A stretch of DNA of 64,000 nucleotides, from assembly GCA_963782965.1 (NCBI GenBank), contig CAWALV010000002.1, positions 1,054,001-1,118,000 on the forward strand. Reading direction: 5' to 3'. This document shows positions 25,982 to 34,553 of this stretch, piece after piece. A program made the translations under genes and the position numbers. Every line of letters starts with the position of its first letter. Within the stretch, counting starts at the first letter, position 1. This stretch comes from CAWALV01 sp963782965 (GTDB taxonomy: Bacteria > Actinomycetota > Actinomycetes > Acidothermales > Acidothermaceae). The notes under the pieces are model-generated. The model ran no database searches. It was not told where the DNA came from and saw nothing but the letters and a program-made list of their open reading frames with translations.

Positions 25982-26041
25982 CTGCGCATGATGGCACTCG
26001 CCGTGACCCGGCTCCAGCCGGTGGGTTGCGGCCGGTGGATC

Positions 26042-26974
26042 TCAGGCCGGCGGGGCGAAGGGCCCTGGCGATGGCGCCGGTGTGGCCGACTGTGGCGGTG
26101 TGGCCGACGGTGGCGGTGCGGCCGACGGTGCCGGTGCGGCCGACGGTGCCGGTGCGGCTGCGGGCGGTTGCGCCGCGGCGAAGGACGGTTGCGCCGACCC
26201 GCCCGCGAAGTATCCGGTCCCGGCTCGTTCGGCGCTCGCACGGTACACCCGCATCTCCTCACGACGGCGCCGCTCGGCGACGACCGCGGCGAGGTACGGG
26301 CCGCCCGGCGTCCCCAGGGGCGGGGGAACGCGTACGGCCGCTCCCACCGCTGCCACGAGCTGGTTGCCCATCGCGTCGCGCACGGCAGGTGCGAGCTGCG
26401 CCTGCCGGTTGAGGAAGTTCCGGCAGGCGAGCGCGAGCTCGTCGGAGACACCGGAAACGTCGAGGGCCGATGCCCACGCCGCGAGGGCAGGTGGCATGTC
26501 GACGGGCGACAGTGAGCCGGCCGGGATGCGGGTCCGGACGACGACCGTGCCGGCGACCATATCGCCGAGACGCTTGCCCCTCCGGTTGAGCATGCACACG
26601 ATGAGTCCCAGTCCGGACATTTCGAAAGGCAGCAGCAGGCCCCTGGCGAGCGCATGGCGGAAGCGGATCGGGCCGCCGTCGTCGCGAACCACCCGGAGCC
26701 CGAGTGCGGCCTTGCCGATGGTGCGCCCGCGCCAGAGTGTTTCCGAGCCGACCGGATAGCCGATGATCAACAAGACGGCGAACGCCGACAACAGCGCAAT
26801 CTGGAGCTCGATGTTGCTGTCGCCGTTGAGGGTGGAGCTGAAGATGAGCACGCTCACGAACAGCAACGCGTACTGGACGACGAGGTCGATCGCCAGCGCC
26901 GCCAGCCGCGACGGCCACTGCGCCAGGCGCACATCGAGCGCCACGGCCTCGCCGGTGACCACACCCGCCGTCAT
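26042..26974 (-). CDS. RDD family membrane protein
   Basis: A 310-aa protein. Residues 15-150 form the RDD domain: the first conserved segment SRLAALAIDLVVQYALLF, two to three membrane helices, then WRGRTIGKAALGLRVVRDDG and RLGDMVAGTVVV. The C-terminal half is cytoplasmic and ends in Ala/Pro/Ser repeats (APAPSAAPAPSAAPPPSAT) encoded by a short tandem repeat at about 26080-26170. RDD proteins have been tied to ion exchange or envelope functions, but no activity is certain. It is divergent from SpoIIM (21 bp between starts) in an arrangement shared with the MoxR/DUF58 cluster of many actinobacteria. ATG start; no clear Shine-Dalgarno. Confidence 0.85.
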   Translation of the reverse strand: MTAGVVTGEAVALDVRLAQWPSRLAALAIDLVVQYALLFVSVLIFSSTLNGDSNIELQIALLSAFAVLLIIGYPVGSETLWRGRTIGKAALGLRVVRDDGGPIRFRHALARGLLLPFEMSGLGLIVCMLNRRGKRLGDMVAGTVVVRTRIPAGSLSPVDMPPALAAWASALDVSGVSDELALACRNFLNRQAQLAPAVRDAMGNQLVAAVGAAVRVPPPLGTPGGPYLAAVVAERRRREEMRVYRASAERAGTGYFAGGSAQPSFAAAQPPAAAPAPSAAPAPSAAPPPSATPPQSATPAPSPGPFAPPA

Positions 26975-26981
26975 AGTGCCC

Positions 26982-26987
26982 TAGTCT
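26982..26987 (+). promoter_or_regulatory. -10 box TAGTCT for the SpoIIM-like gene
   Basis: TAGTCT, eight bases, then GTG at 26996; probable leaderless start inside the 21-bp divergent gap with RDD. Confidence 0.45.
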
Positions 26988-26995
26988 GCCGGTTC

Positions 26996-28006
26996 GTGGA
27001 CCTCGATGCGTTCATTGCGGTGAACCGGCCGACGTGGCAGCGCCTTGACCAGCTCGTCCATCGGGCCGGCCGGCCGTCACGCATGTCGGGCGCGGAGGTC
27101 GACGAGCTCGTCGAGCTGTACCAGCGAACCGCGACCCATCTTTCTGTGGTGCAGTCGCGTTCGCCCGACCCGCAGCTGATCGCGCGGCTGTCGGCGCTCA
27201 CCGCCGGTGCCCGGTCGGCGATCGTCGGGAGTCGCGATCCGTCGTGGCGCGATGTGGCCCGCTTCTTCGCGGTGACCTTTCCCGCGGCGCTGTATCGCAG
27301 CGCACGCTGGTGGGTGGCGACGGCGGCCGCCAACCTCGCCGTCATGACGGCGCTCGGCATCTGGACGGCGACCCACCCCGGCGTCGTCCATCGCCTCGTG
27401 TCGTCGGACGCCGTGCAGCAGCTGGTGACTCACGACTTCAAGAACTACTACTCGGCCAATCCGGCGACCGACTTTGCGGCCGCGGTCTGGACGCACAACG
27501 CCATCGTCGCGGCGGGCTGCCTCGTGCTCGGAGTCTTCCTCGGCCTGCCGACGCTGTACTTGTTGTGGGCGAACTGCGTCAACATCGGCTTCTCGGGCGG
27601 TGTGATGTTCGCGAACGGCAAGGGCGCGGAGTTCTTCGCCCTGATCGTGCCGCACGGTCTGCTCGAACTCACGGCCGTCTTCATCGCGGCGGGTACCGGG
27701 CTGCGGCTCGGCTGGAGCTTCGTCGTGCCGGGCCCCCGCAAACGCACCGACGCCCTCGCCGAAGAGGGGCGCTCGGCGATGGCGATCGCTCTCGGGCTGG
27801 TTGTCGTCCTGCTGGTCTCCGGCGCGATCGAAGCGTTCGTGACACCGTCGCCGTTGCCGACGTGGGCGCGCATCTCGATCGGTGTCGTAGTGGAGGTCGC
27901 GTTCCTGTTCTACGTGTTCGGGTGGGGTCGCAGGCTCGCCGCTGCGGGTGAGACGGGCGACATCGAGGGGTCGCAACGCGCTGCCACGGTCGAGTTCGCC
28001 GGTTGA
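26996..28006 (+). CDS. SpoIIM-family (stage II sporulation M) membrane protein
   Basis: A 336-aa protein starting MDLDAFIAVNRPTWQRLDQLV. The N-terminal cytoplasmic helices (to about residue 95) are followed by roughly six membrane segments, including LGVFLGLPTLYLLWANCVNIG and VPHGLLELTAVFIAAGTGLRLGW; the PHG.LEL stretch is the signature of the SpoIIM family. In Bacillus SpoIIM belongs to the peptidoglycan-remodelling complex of engulfment. In actinobacteria the paralogue sits by MoxR, DUF58 and RDD genes and its role is unknown. The open frame extends to 26654 but the GTG at 26996, next to a TAGTCT element and divergent from RDD, is the sensible start. Convergent with DUF58. Confidence 0.85.
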   Translation: MDLDAFIAVNRPTWQRLDQLVHRAGRPSRMSGAEVDELVELYQRTATHLSVVQSRSPDPQLIARLSALTAGARSAIVGSRDPSWRDVARFFAVTFPAALYRSARWWVATAAANLAVMTALGIWTATHPGVVHRLVSSDAVQQLVTHDFKNYYSANPATDFAAAVWTHNAIVAAGCLVLGVFLGLPTLYLLWANCVNIGFSGGVMFANGKGAEFFALIVPHGLLELTAVFIAAGTGLRLGWSFVVPGPRKRTDALAEEGRSAMAIALGLVVVLLVSGAIEAFVTPSPLPTWARISIGVVVEVAFLFYVFGWGRRLAAAGETGDIEGSQRAATVEFAG

Positions 28007-28031
28007 CGTCGTCGCGTCGACCTCCCGGTAC

Positions 28032-29324
28032 TCACAATCGGCCCGCCGCTTTCAGGCCGAGGTAGGCATCGGCCACCCGGCCGGCGAACTCGTGTGGCGC
28101 ACCTTCGACGACCTCGACGTCCATGCGGCGCAGCCGATTTGCCACCTTGCGATGCTGTGCGAGGGAGCGCTCGGCGGCTGCCGCGTCGTAGACCGACGCC
28201 ATGTCGGGCGCGGTACGGGTCAGTTCGAGCACCTGCGGGTCGGAGACCGCCGCGACCATGACCACGTGCCGGTGCGTCAACGAGGCCAGCACCGGGAGCA
28301 AGCCCTCGGCGGTGGGCGCCTCGTCGAGTGTCGTGAAGAGGACGACGAGAGCGCGCTGCGGTGCACGGCGCAGCACTTCTGCCACCAGCCGGCGTGCGTC
28401 GGTCTCGACCAGCCGCGGCTGGAGTCCGGCCAACGACCGCAACAGGCCGGCGACCGGGTCGGCGTCGGTGTCGCGGGCGATCATCCGTGGCCGATCATCG
28501 ACCGCCATCACGTCGACATGATCGCCGGCGCGTGCTGCCAGCACGCCTAGCAGCAGTGCGGCGTCGAGCGCGGCGTCGAGGCGCGGCAAGTCACCGACCC
28601 GGGCGGCGCAGGTGCGTCCGGTGTCGAGCACGAGCAGCACCTTGCGGTCGCGTTCCGGCCGCCACGTTCGAACGACGACCGCCGAACGGCGAGCAGTCGC
28701 ACGCCAGTCGATCGCGCGAGGGTCGTCGCCCTCGACGTAGTCGCGCAGCGAGTCGAACTCGGTGCCCTGGCCGCGGATGCGAGCTGCGGTACGACCATCG
28801 AGGATGCGCAGTTGCGCCAGCTTCTCCGGCAAGTGCCGGCGGCTGGGAAACGCCGGGAGCACGCGCATCCGCCAAGGCGCCTCGTGCTGCCCCTGCCGAG
28901 CGGCAAGGCCGAGTGGTCCGACGCTTCGCATCGTGACGCGGTCGGCGACGAGTTCGGTTCGGCGGTCCGGATGCAGGGTGGTCGTGAGCCGGCGTCGCTC
29001 GCCGGGTGCGACGTCGACCTGCTGTCGTGCAGGTGTGACACGCGCGCTCGGCGGCCATGCGTCGCGTATTACTCCGCGCACCCGCCGCCGACCGAGGTTG
29101 ACGATGGTCAGCGTGATCTGCGCGGCCTCGTCGAGGCGACGCGCGGCGTCGCCGTCGCGGGTGATGTGCAGGCTTCGCACGCTGCCGGCGAGCACGAGGT
29201 CGACGACGATCGCCATGACGATCAAGCCGTCGACGTAGAGCAGCGTCCACCCCGCGAGCGGTACGAAGAAGACGACGAGCACGCCGGCGAGTGCGGCGAG
29301 CGCGCTGCGACGGGTGAGAGCCAT
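28032..29324 (-). CDS. DUF58 domain membrane protein
   Basis: A 430-aa protein with two N-terminal membrane helices (residues about 8-47). A beta-rich region follows, then the DUF58 core FDSLRDYVEGDDPRAIDWRATAR. After that comes a von Willebrand A-like domain beginning KVLLVLDTGRT, in which the MIDAS motif is incomplete (DTGRT rather than DxSxS). DUF58 proteins are substrates or partners of MoxR AAA+ chaperones. It is last in the operon after moxR, ten bases from its stop. The likely role is cell-envelope assembly or stress, inferred only from genomic association. Confidence 0.87.
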   Translation of the reverse strand: MALTRRSALAALAGVLVVFFVPLAGWTLLYVDGLIVMAIVVDLVLAGSVRSLHITRDGDAARRLDEAAQITLTIVNLGRRRVRGVIRDAWPPSARVTPARQQVDVAPGERRRLTTTLHPDRRTELVADRVTMRSVGPLGLAARQGQHEAPWRMRVLPAFPSRRHLPEKLAQLRILDGRTAARIRGQGTEFDSLRDYVEGDDPRAIDWRATARRSAVVVRTWRPERDRKVLLVLDTGRTCAARVGDLPRLDAALDAALLLGVLAARAGDHVDVMAVDDRPRMIARDTDADPVAGLLRSLAGLQPRLVETDARRLVAEVLRRAPQRALVVLFTTLDEAPTAEGLLPVLASLTHRHVVMVAAVSDPQVLELTRTAPDMASVYDAAAAERSLAQHRKVANRLRRMDVEVVEGAPHEFAGRVADAYLGLKAAGRL

Positions 29325-29334
29325 CGTCTGCGAG

Positions 29335-30333
29335 TCAGCGCGGGGCCGGCACCGAGGCCAGCACGGTGTCGAGGACGGCGTCGGTGGTCGCGCCTTCGAG
29401 TTCGGCTTCCGGTCGTAGCGTCAGCCGGTGGCGCAGCGTCGGGCGCGCGAGTGCCTTGACGTCGTCGGGTGTCAGGTAGCCGCGACCCGACAGCCACGCC
29501 CACGCACGCGCGGTACGCAGCAATGCGGTGGCGCCGCGAGGCGATGCGCCGAGCGAGAGCGCGGGCGAGGTGCGGGTGGCCCGGCAGATGTCGACGACGT
29601 ATGCCAGCACGTCGGGGGCCACGGTGACCGTTCGCACAGCGGCTCGGCCGGCCGCCAGCTCGGCGGGGCCTGCGACCGCTTTCACCCCTGCCGCCCCGAG
29701 GTCGCGCGGATCGAAACCTTCCGCGTGGCGGCGCAACATCGTGAGCTCGTCGTCACGAGCGGGCAACGGCACGTTCAGCTTCACCAGGAAGCGGTCGAGT
29801 TGGGCCTCCGGCAGTGGATAGGTCCCCTGGTATTCGATGGGATTCTGCGTCGCCAGCACCATGAAGGGGTCGGGGACCGGCCGCGGCGTGCCGTCGATCG
29901 AGACCTGCCGTTCCTCCATCGCCTCGAGCAGTGCGGCCTGGGTCTTGGGCGGCGTGCGATTGATCTCGTCGGCCAGCAGCAGGTTGGTGAACACCGGACC
30001 GGGTCTGAACTCGAATGCGGCCGTGCGCGAATCGAAGACGAGCGAACCGGTGACATCGCCCGGCATCAGGTCGGGAGTGAACTGAACCCGCTTCGTGTCG
30101 AGCGACAGTGCCGCCCCCAAGGCACGAACCAGCAACGTCTTCGCCACACCCGGCACGCCTTCGAGCAGCACGTGACCGTCGGAGAGCAAGGCGATGACGA
30201 CGCCACTGACCACGGCGTCCTGCCCCACGACGGCTTTCGCGACTTCGTCGCGCAGCGCGATGAACGCGTCTCGCGGGCCGGCCGCCGGGGTGCTGCCGGG
30301 CTGGGCCGTGACGCCGTCGGAAAGCGAGCTCAT
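29335..30333 (-). CDS. MoxR-family AAA+ ATPase
   Basis: A 332-aa AAA+ chaperone thought to mature or insert metal into VWA-domain partners. Walker A is GVPGVAKT (residues 59-66), Walker B LLADEINRTPP, sensor 1 LATQNPIEYQGTYPLPEAQLDRF, and the C-terminal lid has LGASPRGATALLRTARAWA. Its start overlaps the stop of DUF4350 (ATGA), and DUF58 follows at once, so the set DUF4129-DUF4350-MoxR-DUF58 is a single transcript. The partner is probably the DUF58 VWA-like protein. The protein is complete, with no unusual residues in the nucleotide site. Confidence 0.93.
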   Translation of the reverse strand: MSSLSDGVTAQPGSTPAAGPRDAFIALRDEVAKAVVGQDAVVSGVVIALLSDGHVLLEGVPGVAKTLLVRALGAALSLDTKRVQFTPDLMPGDVTGSLVFDSRTAAFEFRPGPVFTNLLLADEINRTPPKTQAALLEAMEERQVSIDGTPRPVPDPFMVLATQNPIEYQGTYPLPEAQLDRFLVKLNVPLPARDDELTMLRRHAEGFDPRDLGAAGVKAVAGPAELAAGRAAVRTVTVAPDVLAYVVDICRATRTSPALSLGASPRGATALLRTARAWAWLSGRGYLTPDDVKALARPTLRHRLTLRPEAELEGATTDAVLDTVLASVPAPR

Positions 30334-31655
30334 GGGCGTAGTGCCTCCTGCTCGAGCGTGGTCAGCTCGCGGGCGAGCGTGACGAGGGCTTGGTCGTCGA
30401 CCGGCGTCGAACCGTACAGCAACCGGTCGACGTCCGTCGTGGTTCGCCCGCTACGCCGGGCGACGGCTTCGACGACGCCTTCGCGCGACGTGACCAGACT
30501 GAGGCCGAGGCGGCGAGCCATCCGGTCGTGCGCACCCGCCCGCAGGGCGGCTGCGGCGACGTCGCGTGCTCGGGTCCGTCGGTACAGCCGGGCCCGCCCG
30601 AAGACCGACTCCGACTGGCGGACGACGACCGGTACCCGCTCCGCAACGAGCCGGCCGAACCGCCGCCCTCGCCACAGCGCCACGACGACGACCGCGATCG
30701 CCAGCTGCAGGGTCGCCCACTTCAGCCGGCTCGGCAGCAGCGAGGTCACCGAGCGATGCTCGTCACCCGCCGATGCCGGCACGAGGTCGGGTACGAGCCA
30801 CACGACCCGGGGCGTGGCGTCGAGCAGCCCGAGCGCAAGAGCGGCGTCGCCGTCCTTACCGAGTTCTCCGTTGGCCAGCGGGGTTCCGCTGCTGAGCAGC
30901 GTGACCTGGCGACCCCCGGCGTCGTAGGTGACCAGGCCGAACCCGTCGCCGAACGGGTAGCACGCGTGGCCGCCCGACGGTGGTCGATACGTCGGGCCGT
31001 CGAGCCGAACCGAGCCCGCGGTGGTGGCCGCCGGCAGGTTGCATGCCGGTGCCACGCTGGTGGTGGCGTCGGCGAATCCGGCCGCATGGGCCTCCACCCG
31101 CAGGTTCGCCAAGGTCAACGAATCCGCACCGACGAGAAACAGGTTCGCGGGCGTCGAGGTCAACGACGCGAGCTCGGCGTCGGTGAGCCGCTCGAGGTGG
31201 ACGACGACGAGCGTGCTGCCGGCCGATGCTTGGGCCAGCGCGGCGGTCGTGCCGGTGACAGTGGTGAGCTGCGTGCCGCGTTGTGCGAGCAGCGCGCTCA
31301 GCGCGTGAGCGCCGAAGCTGTCGTAGGAACGAGGGTCGAGGTCGCCGTGTTGCCCCGGCGACGTCAGCACCGCGGCGAGCAGGCCACCGAGCACGACGAT
31401 GCCGCCGACCGCGATGAGCGCGCGCGACCGTCGCCAGCGCTGGCGCAGCGTCGGATCGATGCCGCTTCCGCCCGACGACGAGACGGCGACGGCGGCACGG
31501 TGCGAGCTGCCTCGGCGGTGACGGCCGTCTCGGCGGTCAGGGCGGTCACGGCGGTCACGGCGGTCACGGCACTGGCGTCCACGTGTCGGCGTGACCGCTC
31601 GCCGACCCGACGAGAAGGGGGCGATGCGAACCGGCGACCGAACGGTCGAGTGCAC
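30330..31655 (-). CDS. DUF4350 family membrane protein (start uncertain)
   Basis: A protein with an N-terminal membrane helix (ALIAVGGIVVLGGLLAAVL) after a basic stretch, an extracytoplasmic DUF4350 domain (SYDSFGAHALSALLAQRGTQ; LTDAELASLTSTPANLFLVG), a second helix (LQLAIAVVVVALW) followed by RFGRLVAERVPVVVR, and a cytoplasmic helical tail (ARDVAAAALRAGAHDRMAR). The family occurs only in MoxR/DUF58 loci. The GTG at 31655 would overlap DUF4129 by 92 bases and add RDRRDRRD-type repeats encoded by the 9-bp array at 31512-31570. I see no other ATG or GTG before the helix, so the start is doubtful and a frame change inside the repeat is possible. Its stop overlaps the moxR ATG. Confidence 0.75.
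   Translation of the reverse strand: MHSTVRSPVRIAPFSSGRRAVTPTRGRQCRDRRDRRDRPDRRDGRHRRGSSHRAAVAVSSSGGSGIDPTLRQRWRRSRALIAVGGIVVLGGLLAAVLTSPGQHGDLDPRSYDSFGAHALSALLAQRGTQLTTVTGTTAALAQASAGSTLVVVHLERLTDAELASLTSTPANLFLVGADSLTLANLRVEAHAAGFADATTSVAPACNLPAATTAGSVRLDGPTYRPPSGGHACYPFGDGFGLVTYDAGGRQVTLLSSGTPLANGELGKDGDAALALGLLDATPRVVWLVPDLVPASAGDEHRSVTSLLPSRLKWATLQLAIAVVVVALWRGRRFGRLVAERVPVVVRQSESVFGRARLYRRTRARDVAAAALRAGAHDRMARRLGLSLVTSREGVVEAVARRSGRTTTDVDRLLYGSTPVDDQALVTLARELTTLEQEALRP
31512..31570. repeat. 9-bp cggcggtca tandem repeat at the DUF4129/DUF4350 junction
   Basis: About six imperfect copies of cggcggtca, ending on the DUF4129 stop codon (31564-31566) and covering the probable start region of DUF4350. 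Confidence 0.75.
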
Positions 31656-32259
31656 GCAGCAGCGCCTCGTCGTCCGGGCCTGCGGGTCTGCCGCCGTACC
31701 AGATGGCGTCGAAGACGCCGGTCGCGCGGCGCAGGTCGGGGGCGATGGCCGGCAGGTGCGAACCCGCTTCGGCGCAGAGTTCGTCGGCGGTGCGGCCCGG
31801 CTTGGGATCGAGCACGCCGCGCTCTTCGAGTTCGCGGCTTATCGCGCGCAACCACTCACGAACCGCTTCCGCGGATCGCCCTTCGCGGTGGTACCGCTCG
31901 GCGCGCGTCCGATGGTCAGCCGCTCGAAGCACCGTGCCGCCGAGCAGCGGCGCGTCGGACCACCGGGTCCGCCGCGGCCTGCCCAGCCGGGCGGCCACCA
32001 CCACGATGACGATCACGGCGACGACGCACAGCGCTGCGAGGCCGAGCCCGTGCCCCGGCGCGTGATCGCTGATCGCATTGAGACCTTTGGCGAGTCGGTG
32101 CACGACCCACCCGAAGATGCGGGAAACCCACGACGGGTCGTTGCGGTGGTAGGCCCGCTTCGCGAGCTCTGCCTGGGCGGCGGCCTGCGCCGAGCCCCGG
32201 GTGATCGGCGGCCCGGCGTCGGCGGGGAGGCCGCCGACGATCCAGGCCAGCTGCGTCAC
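31564..32259 (-). CDS. DUF4129 domain membrane protein
   Basis: A 231-aa protein: N-terminal helix (TQLAWIVGGLP), a second membrane segment LGLAALCVVAVIVIVVVAARL near residue 95, and the cytoplasmic DUF4129 domain with RAERYHREGRSAEAVREWLRAISRELEERGVLDPKPGRTADEL. The DUF4129 signature is the tryptophan-containing helix pair followed by PGRTADELC. Part of the MoxR/DUF58 operon. I chose the GTG at 32259, which overlaps the upstream stop (GTGA); the longer open frame to 33303 is a shadow of that upstream gene. The biochemical role is unknown; related domains in transglutaminase-like proteins suggest envelope or protein processing. Confidence 0.82.
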   Translation of the reverse strand: MTQLAWIVGGLPADAGPPITRGSAQAAAQAELAKRAYHRNDPSWVSRIFGWVVHRLAKGLNAISDHAPGHGLGLAALCVVAVIVIVVVAARLGRPRRTRWSDAPLLGGTVLRAADHRTRAERYHREGRSAEAVREWLRAISRELEERGVLDPKPGRTADELCAEAGSHLPAIAPDLRRATGVFDAIWYGGRPAGPDDEALLRALDRSVAGSHRPLLVGSASGHADTWTPVP

Positions 32260-33629
32260 GACCACGCGGACGGCGGCTTCGGGCCGTTGGCCGTCCAGCC
32301 GCTGGCTGCGCCGGCGCGCGCCATGGCTGGGTCTTCGCTCGCGAATCGGGCCAGCTGAAGGTCGAGGGCCTCGGTGCGAAACCGCCGGTCGAGGTAGATC
32401 AGCGTGAATGTCGCCGCTTCGAGCGGCACGACGATCGTCCAGCTGATCGCCGCACCGATGGCGACGATCGCCAGGGCAGCTGCCGGCCGCCCGGTTGTGG
32501 CGGTGGCCGAGGTGGAGCCGCCCGCCAGATCGCTGAGGAACAGGAACAGCAGCGACACGATGCCGCCCGCGATGGCGACGAGGATGGTCACCATCAAGCG
32601 CAACCCGAACACGCGCATGAACCCACCCTTGACCAGGCGCCAAGACCGCCTGACCGCCGCCCAGACCTCGAGTTCTTCCAGCATGAAGGCCGGAATCGCC
32701 AAGGTGATCTTGACCCACGCGTAGATCGCCAGGACGACGGCCGGGATGCCGACGAATACCACCGCGAGGCCCACACCGGCGTCGCCGCCCGCACTGGCCA
32801 GGGCGACCACGATGCCGGCCACGATCAACGGCGCGAACGGGATGAAGGTGGCGAGCAGGCCGAGCAGGACGAGCCGCCACCCCCGCCGGCGCAAGGTGGC
32901 CGAGACCTCCTTGCCTTCGGCGCGGCGCCCGAGCACGGCCTTGCCGACGACGATCGTCACCACACCGGCGAGCAATCCGGTGAACACGCTGCTCAAAAGC
33001 TGTTCGACGATGGTCGACGCGAGACCGGCTCCATTGACGTGCGTGGTCTGCGCGAACCCGTCGTTCGTGGTGCGTAGCGGCGAGGAAAACGCACCCGAGA
33101 CGTTTCGCATCGCGATACCGGTCACCAGGCGCGTGGCCTGGATCAGGGCGGCCAGCACGGCCGCATAGCCGAAGGCGACGCGCGGGTGGGCGCGCAGGGT
33201 GGCGAAGCCGCCGTCGAGGATGTCGCTCGCCGTCATCGGTCGCAGCGGCACGATGCCGGGTTGCGGCGCGGCGGCATACGCAGGGTGCGGCGCCGCTCCC
33301 CACGCACCCGGCGCAGGTGCGTCAGGCGCCGGAGGCGCGTTCGTGTACCCGGTGCTGGCGCCGCGGTAGCTCGGGTCTGCGCTGCCGGGTGAGCCCGGCA
33401 GGTGCCATGGCTCGCCCGCGCGGGTCGGGGAGGGCGGCGCGGCGCCCGCCGGCATGCCCCACTGCGCTCCGGGATAGGACGCCGGCGCAGGCGGCTCGTC
33501 CGGCGGGGGCGCGACCGGGTCGACGGGCGGGGGCGGCAGCACGACCGGCTGATCCGTCGGCTGCGCGGCCGGCGGTTGCGCGGCTCGCTGATCGTCGTCC
33601 GGTTCGATCCAGCCGGGGCTGTCGTCCAT
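32256..33629 (-). CDS. Glycerophosphoryl diester phosphodiesterase membrane-domain-like protein
   Basis: A 457-aa protein. Residues 1-150 are Pro/Ala-rich and disordered (PPPPVDPVAPPPDEPPAPAS). The rest contains about six membrane helices starting LRPMTASDILDGGFATLRAH, with EELEVWAAVRRSWRLVKGGFMRVFGLR as a family-like amphipathic segment. This matches the membrane-domain family annotated from GlpQ-fused proteins (PF10110-like) but no phosphodiesterase domain is present. I chose ATG 33629 (GGGAGG three bases before, rather close). It is first in the operon to DUF58 and divergent from mtrA. Function is unknown; probably an integral envelope component. Confidence 0.72.
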   Translation of the reverse strand: MDDSPGWIEPDDDQRAAQPPAAQPTDQPVVLPPPPVDPVAPPPDEPPAPASYPGAQWGMPAGAAPPSPTRAGEPWHLPGSPGSADPSYRGASTGYTNAPPAPDAPAPGAWGAAPHPAYAAAPQPGIVPLRPMTASDILDGGFATLRAHPRVAFGYAAVLAALIQATRLVTGIAMRNVSGAFSSPLRTTNDGFAQTTHVNGAGLASTIVEQLLSSVFTGLLAGVVTIVVGKAVLGRRAEGKEVSATLRRRGWRLVLLGLLATFIPFAPLIVAGIVVALASAGGDAGVGLAVVFVGIPAVVLAIYAWVKITLAIPAFMLEELEVWAAVRRSWRLVKGGFMRVFGLRLMVTILVAIAGGIVSLLFLFLSDLAGGSTSATATTGRPAAALAIVAIGAAISWTIVVPLEAATFTLIYLDRRFRTEALDLQLARFASEDPAMARAGAASGWTANGPKPPSAWS

Positions 33630-33850
33630 CGGCCTCCCGTTCGGGTTCGTGGCGGATGTGGCGTCGTCATCGTGCCATGCGCGGTTGCGCCGAAGCCCCC
33701 GATTGGGTGGGTCCGTGCCCTCGTGGGTGGCGCGGGACGGCGCGCCGAGCGTCGCATGGGCTGCCCGCCGGGCGGCTGGGGCGGGCGCGCGGGGCTCTCC
33801 GGTGGCGTACCGGCCCCCGATCCGGCGTGGAGGTGAGAACATCGAAACCT
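33630..33850. other. Divergent region between the membrane operon and mtrA
   Basis: A 221-bp G+C-rich gap holding the promoters of both operons. I see no clear -10/-35 pair and no gene. GGAGGTGAG lies about 15 bases before the mtrA ATG. Confidence 0.4.
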
Positions 33851-34528
33851 ATGAAAGGTCGCGTCCTGGTCGTCGACGACGACACGGCTCTTGCAGAGAT
33901 GCTCGGCATCGTCCTGCGCGGAGAAGGCCTCGAGCCGTTCTTCGTGTTCGACGGAGACCGGGCGCTGGCCGCATTCCACGAGACGAAGCCCGACGTCGTC
34001 CTGCTCGACTTGATGCTTCCCGGCACCGACGGGATCGACGTCTGCCGGCAGATCCGCGCCGAGTCCGGCGTGCCGATCGTGATGCTGACGGCCAAGAGCG
34101 ACACGGTCGACGTCGTCGTCGGTCTGGAGTCCGGTGCCGACGACTACGTCGTGAAGCCGTTCAAGCCCAAGGAGCTCGTCGCCCGGCTGCGGGCCCGGCT
34201 GCGGCGCAGCGACGAGCCGGGCCCGGAGGTGCTGTCCATCGGAGACCTCGCGATCGACGTGTCGGGTCATGTCGTGAGCAGGGACGGCGCGCAGATACCG
34301 CTGACCCCGCTCGAGTTCGACCTGCTCCTGGCGCTCGCCCGCAAACCCCGGCAGGTCTTCTCGCGGGAGTTGCTGCTCGAGCAGGTCTGGGGATACCGCC
34401 ACGCCGCGGACACTCGGCTCGTCAACGTGCATGTCCAGCGGTTGCGTTCGAAGGTCGAGCGCGACCCCGAGCATCCAGAGATCGTCGTGACGGTTCGCGG
34501 CGTCGGGTACAAGGCCGGTCCGGCGTGA
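33851..34528 (+). CDS. mtrA: Response regulator MtrA
   Basis: OmpR/PhoB-class response regulator of the essential actinobacterial MtrAB system, controlling cell-wall, cell-division and replication genes. The receiver domain has the acidic pocket Asp9/Asp10, phosphoacceptor Asp53 in VVLLDLMLPG, the switch Thr in VMLTAK and the conserved Lys in VVKPFKP. The winged helix spans residues about 130-225 with LTPLEFDLLLALARKP, RHAADTRLVNVHVQRLRSKVE and the terminal VRGVGYKAG. Length 225 aa is standard. It is the first gene of mtrA-mtrB-lpqB-comF. The ATG at 33851 fits the conserved N-terminus MKGRVLVVDDD. Confidence 0.97.
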   Translation: MKGRVLVVDDDTALAEMLGIVLRGEGLEPFFVFDGDRALAAFHETKPDVVLLDLMLPGTDGIDVCRQIRAESGVPIVMLTAKSDTVDVVVGLESGADDYVVKPFKPKELVARLRARLRRSDEPGPEVLSIGDLAIDVSGHVVSRDGAQIPLTPLEFDLLLALARKPRQVFSRELLLEQVWGYRHAADTRLVNVHVQRLRSKVERDPEHPEIVVTVRGVGYKAGPA

Positions 34529-34553
34529 GCCGGCGACCGGTCGGAGGACGATC

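Noticed and set aside
31564..33303. Single 579-aa protein across the DUF4129 gene and its upstream neighbour
   Set aside because: Only the part after 32259 is coding-like; the upstream half is the shadow of the GPDP-membrane gene, and a GTGA overlap marks the true start.
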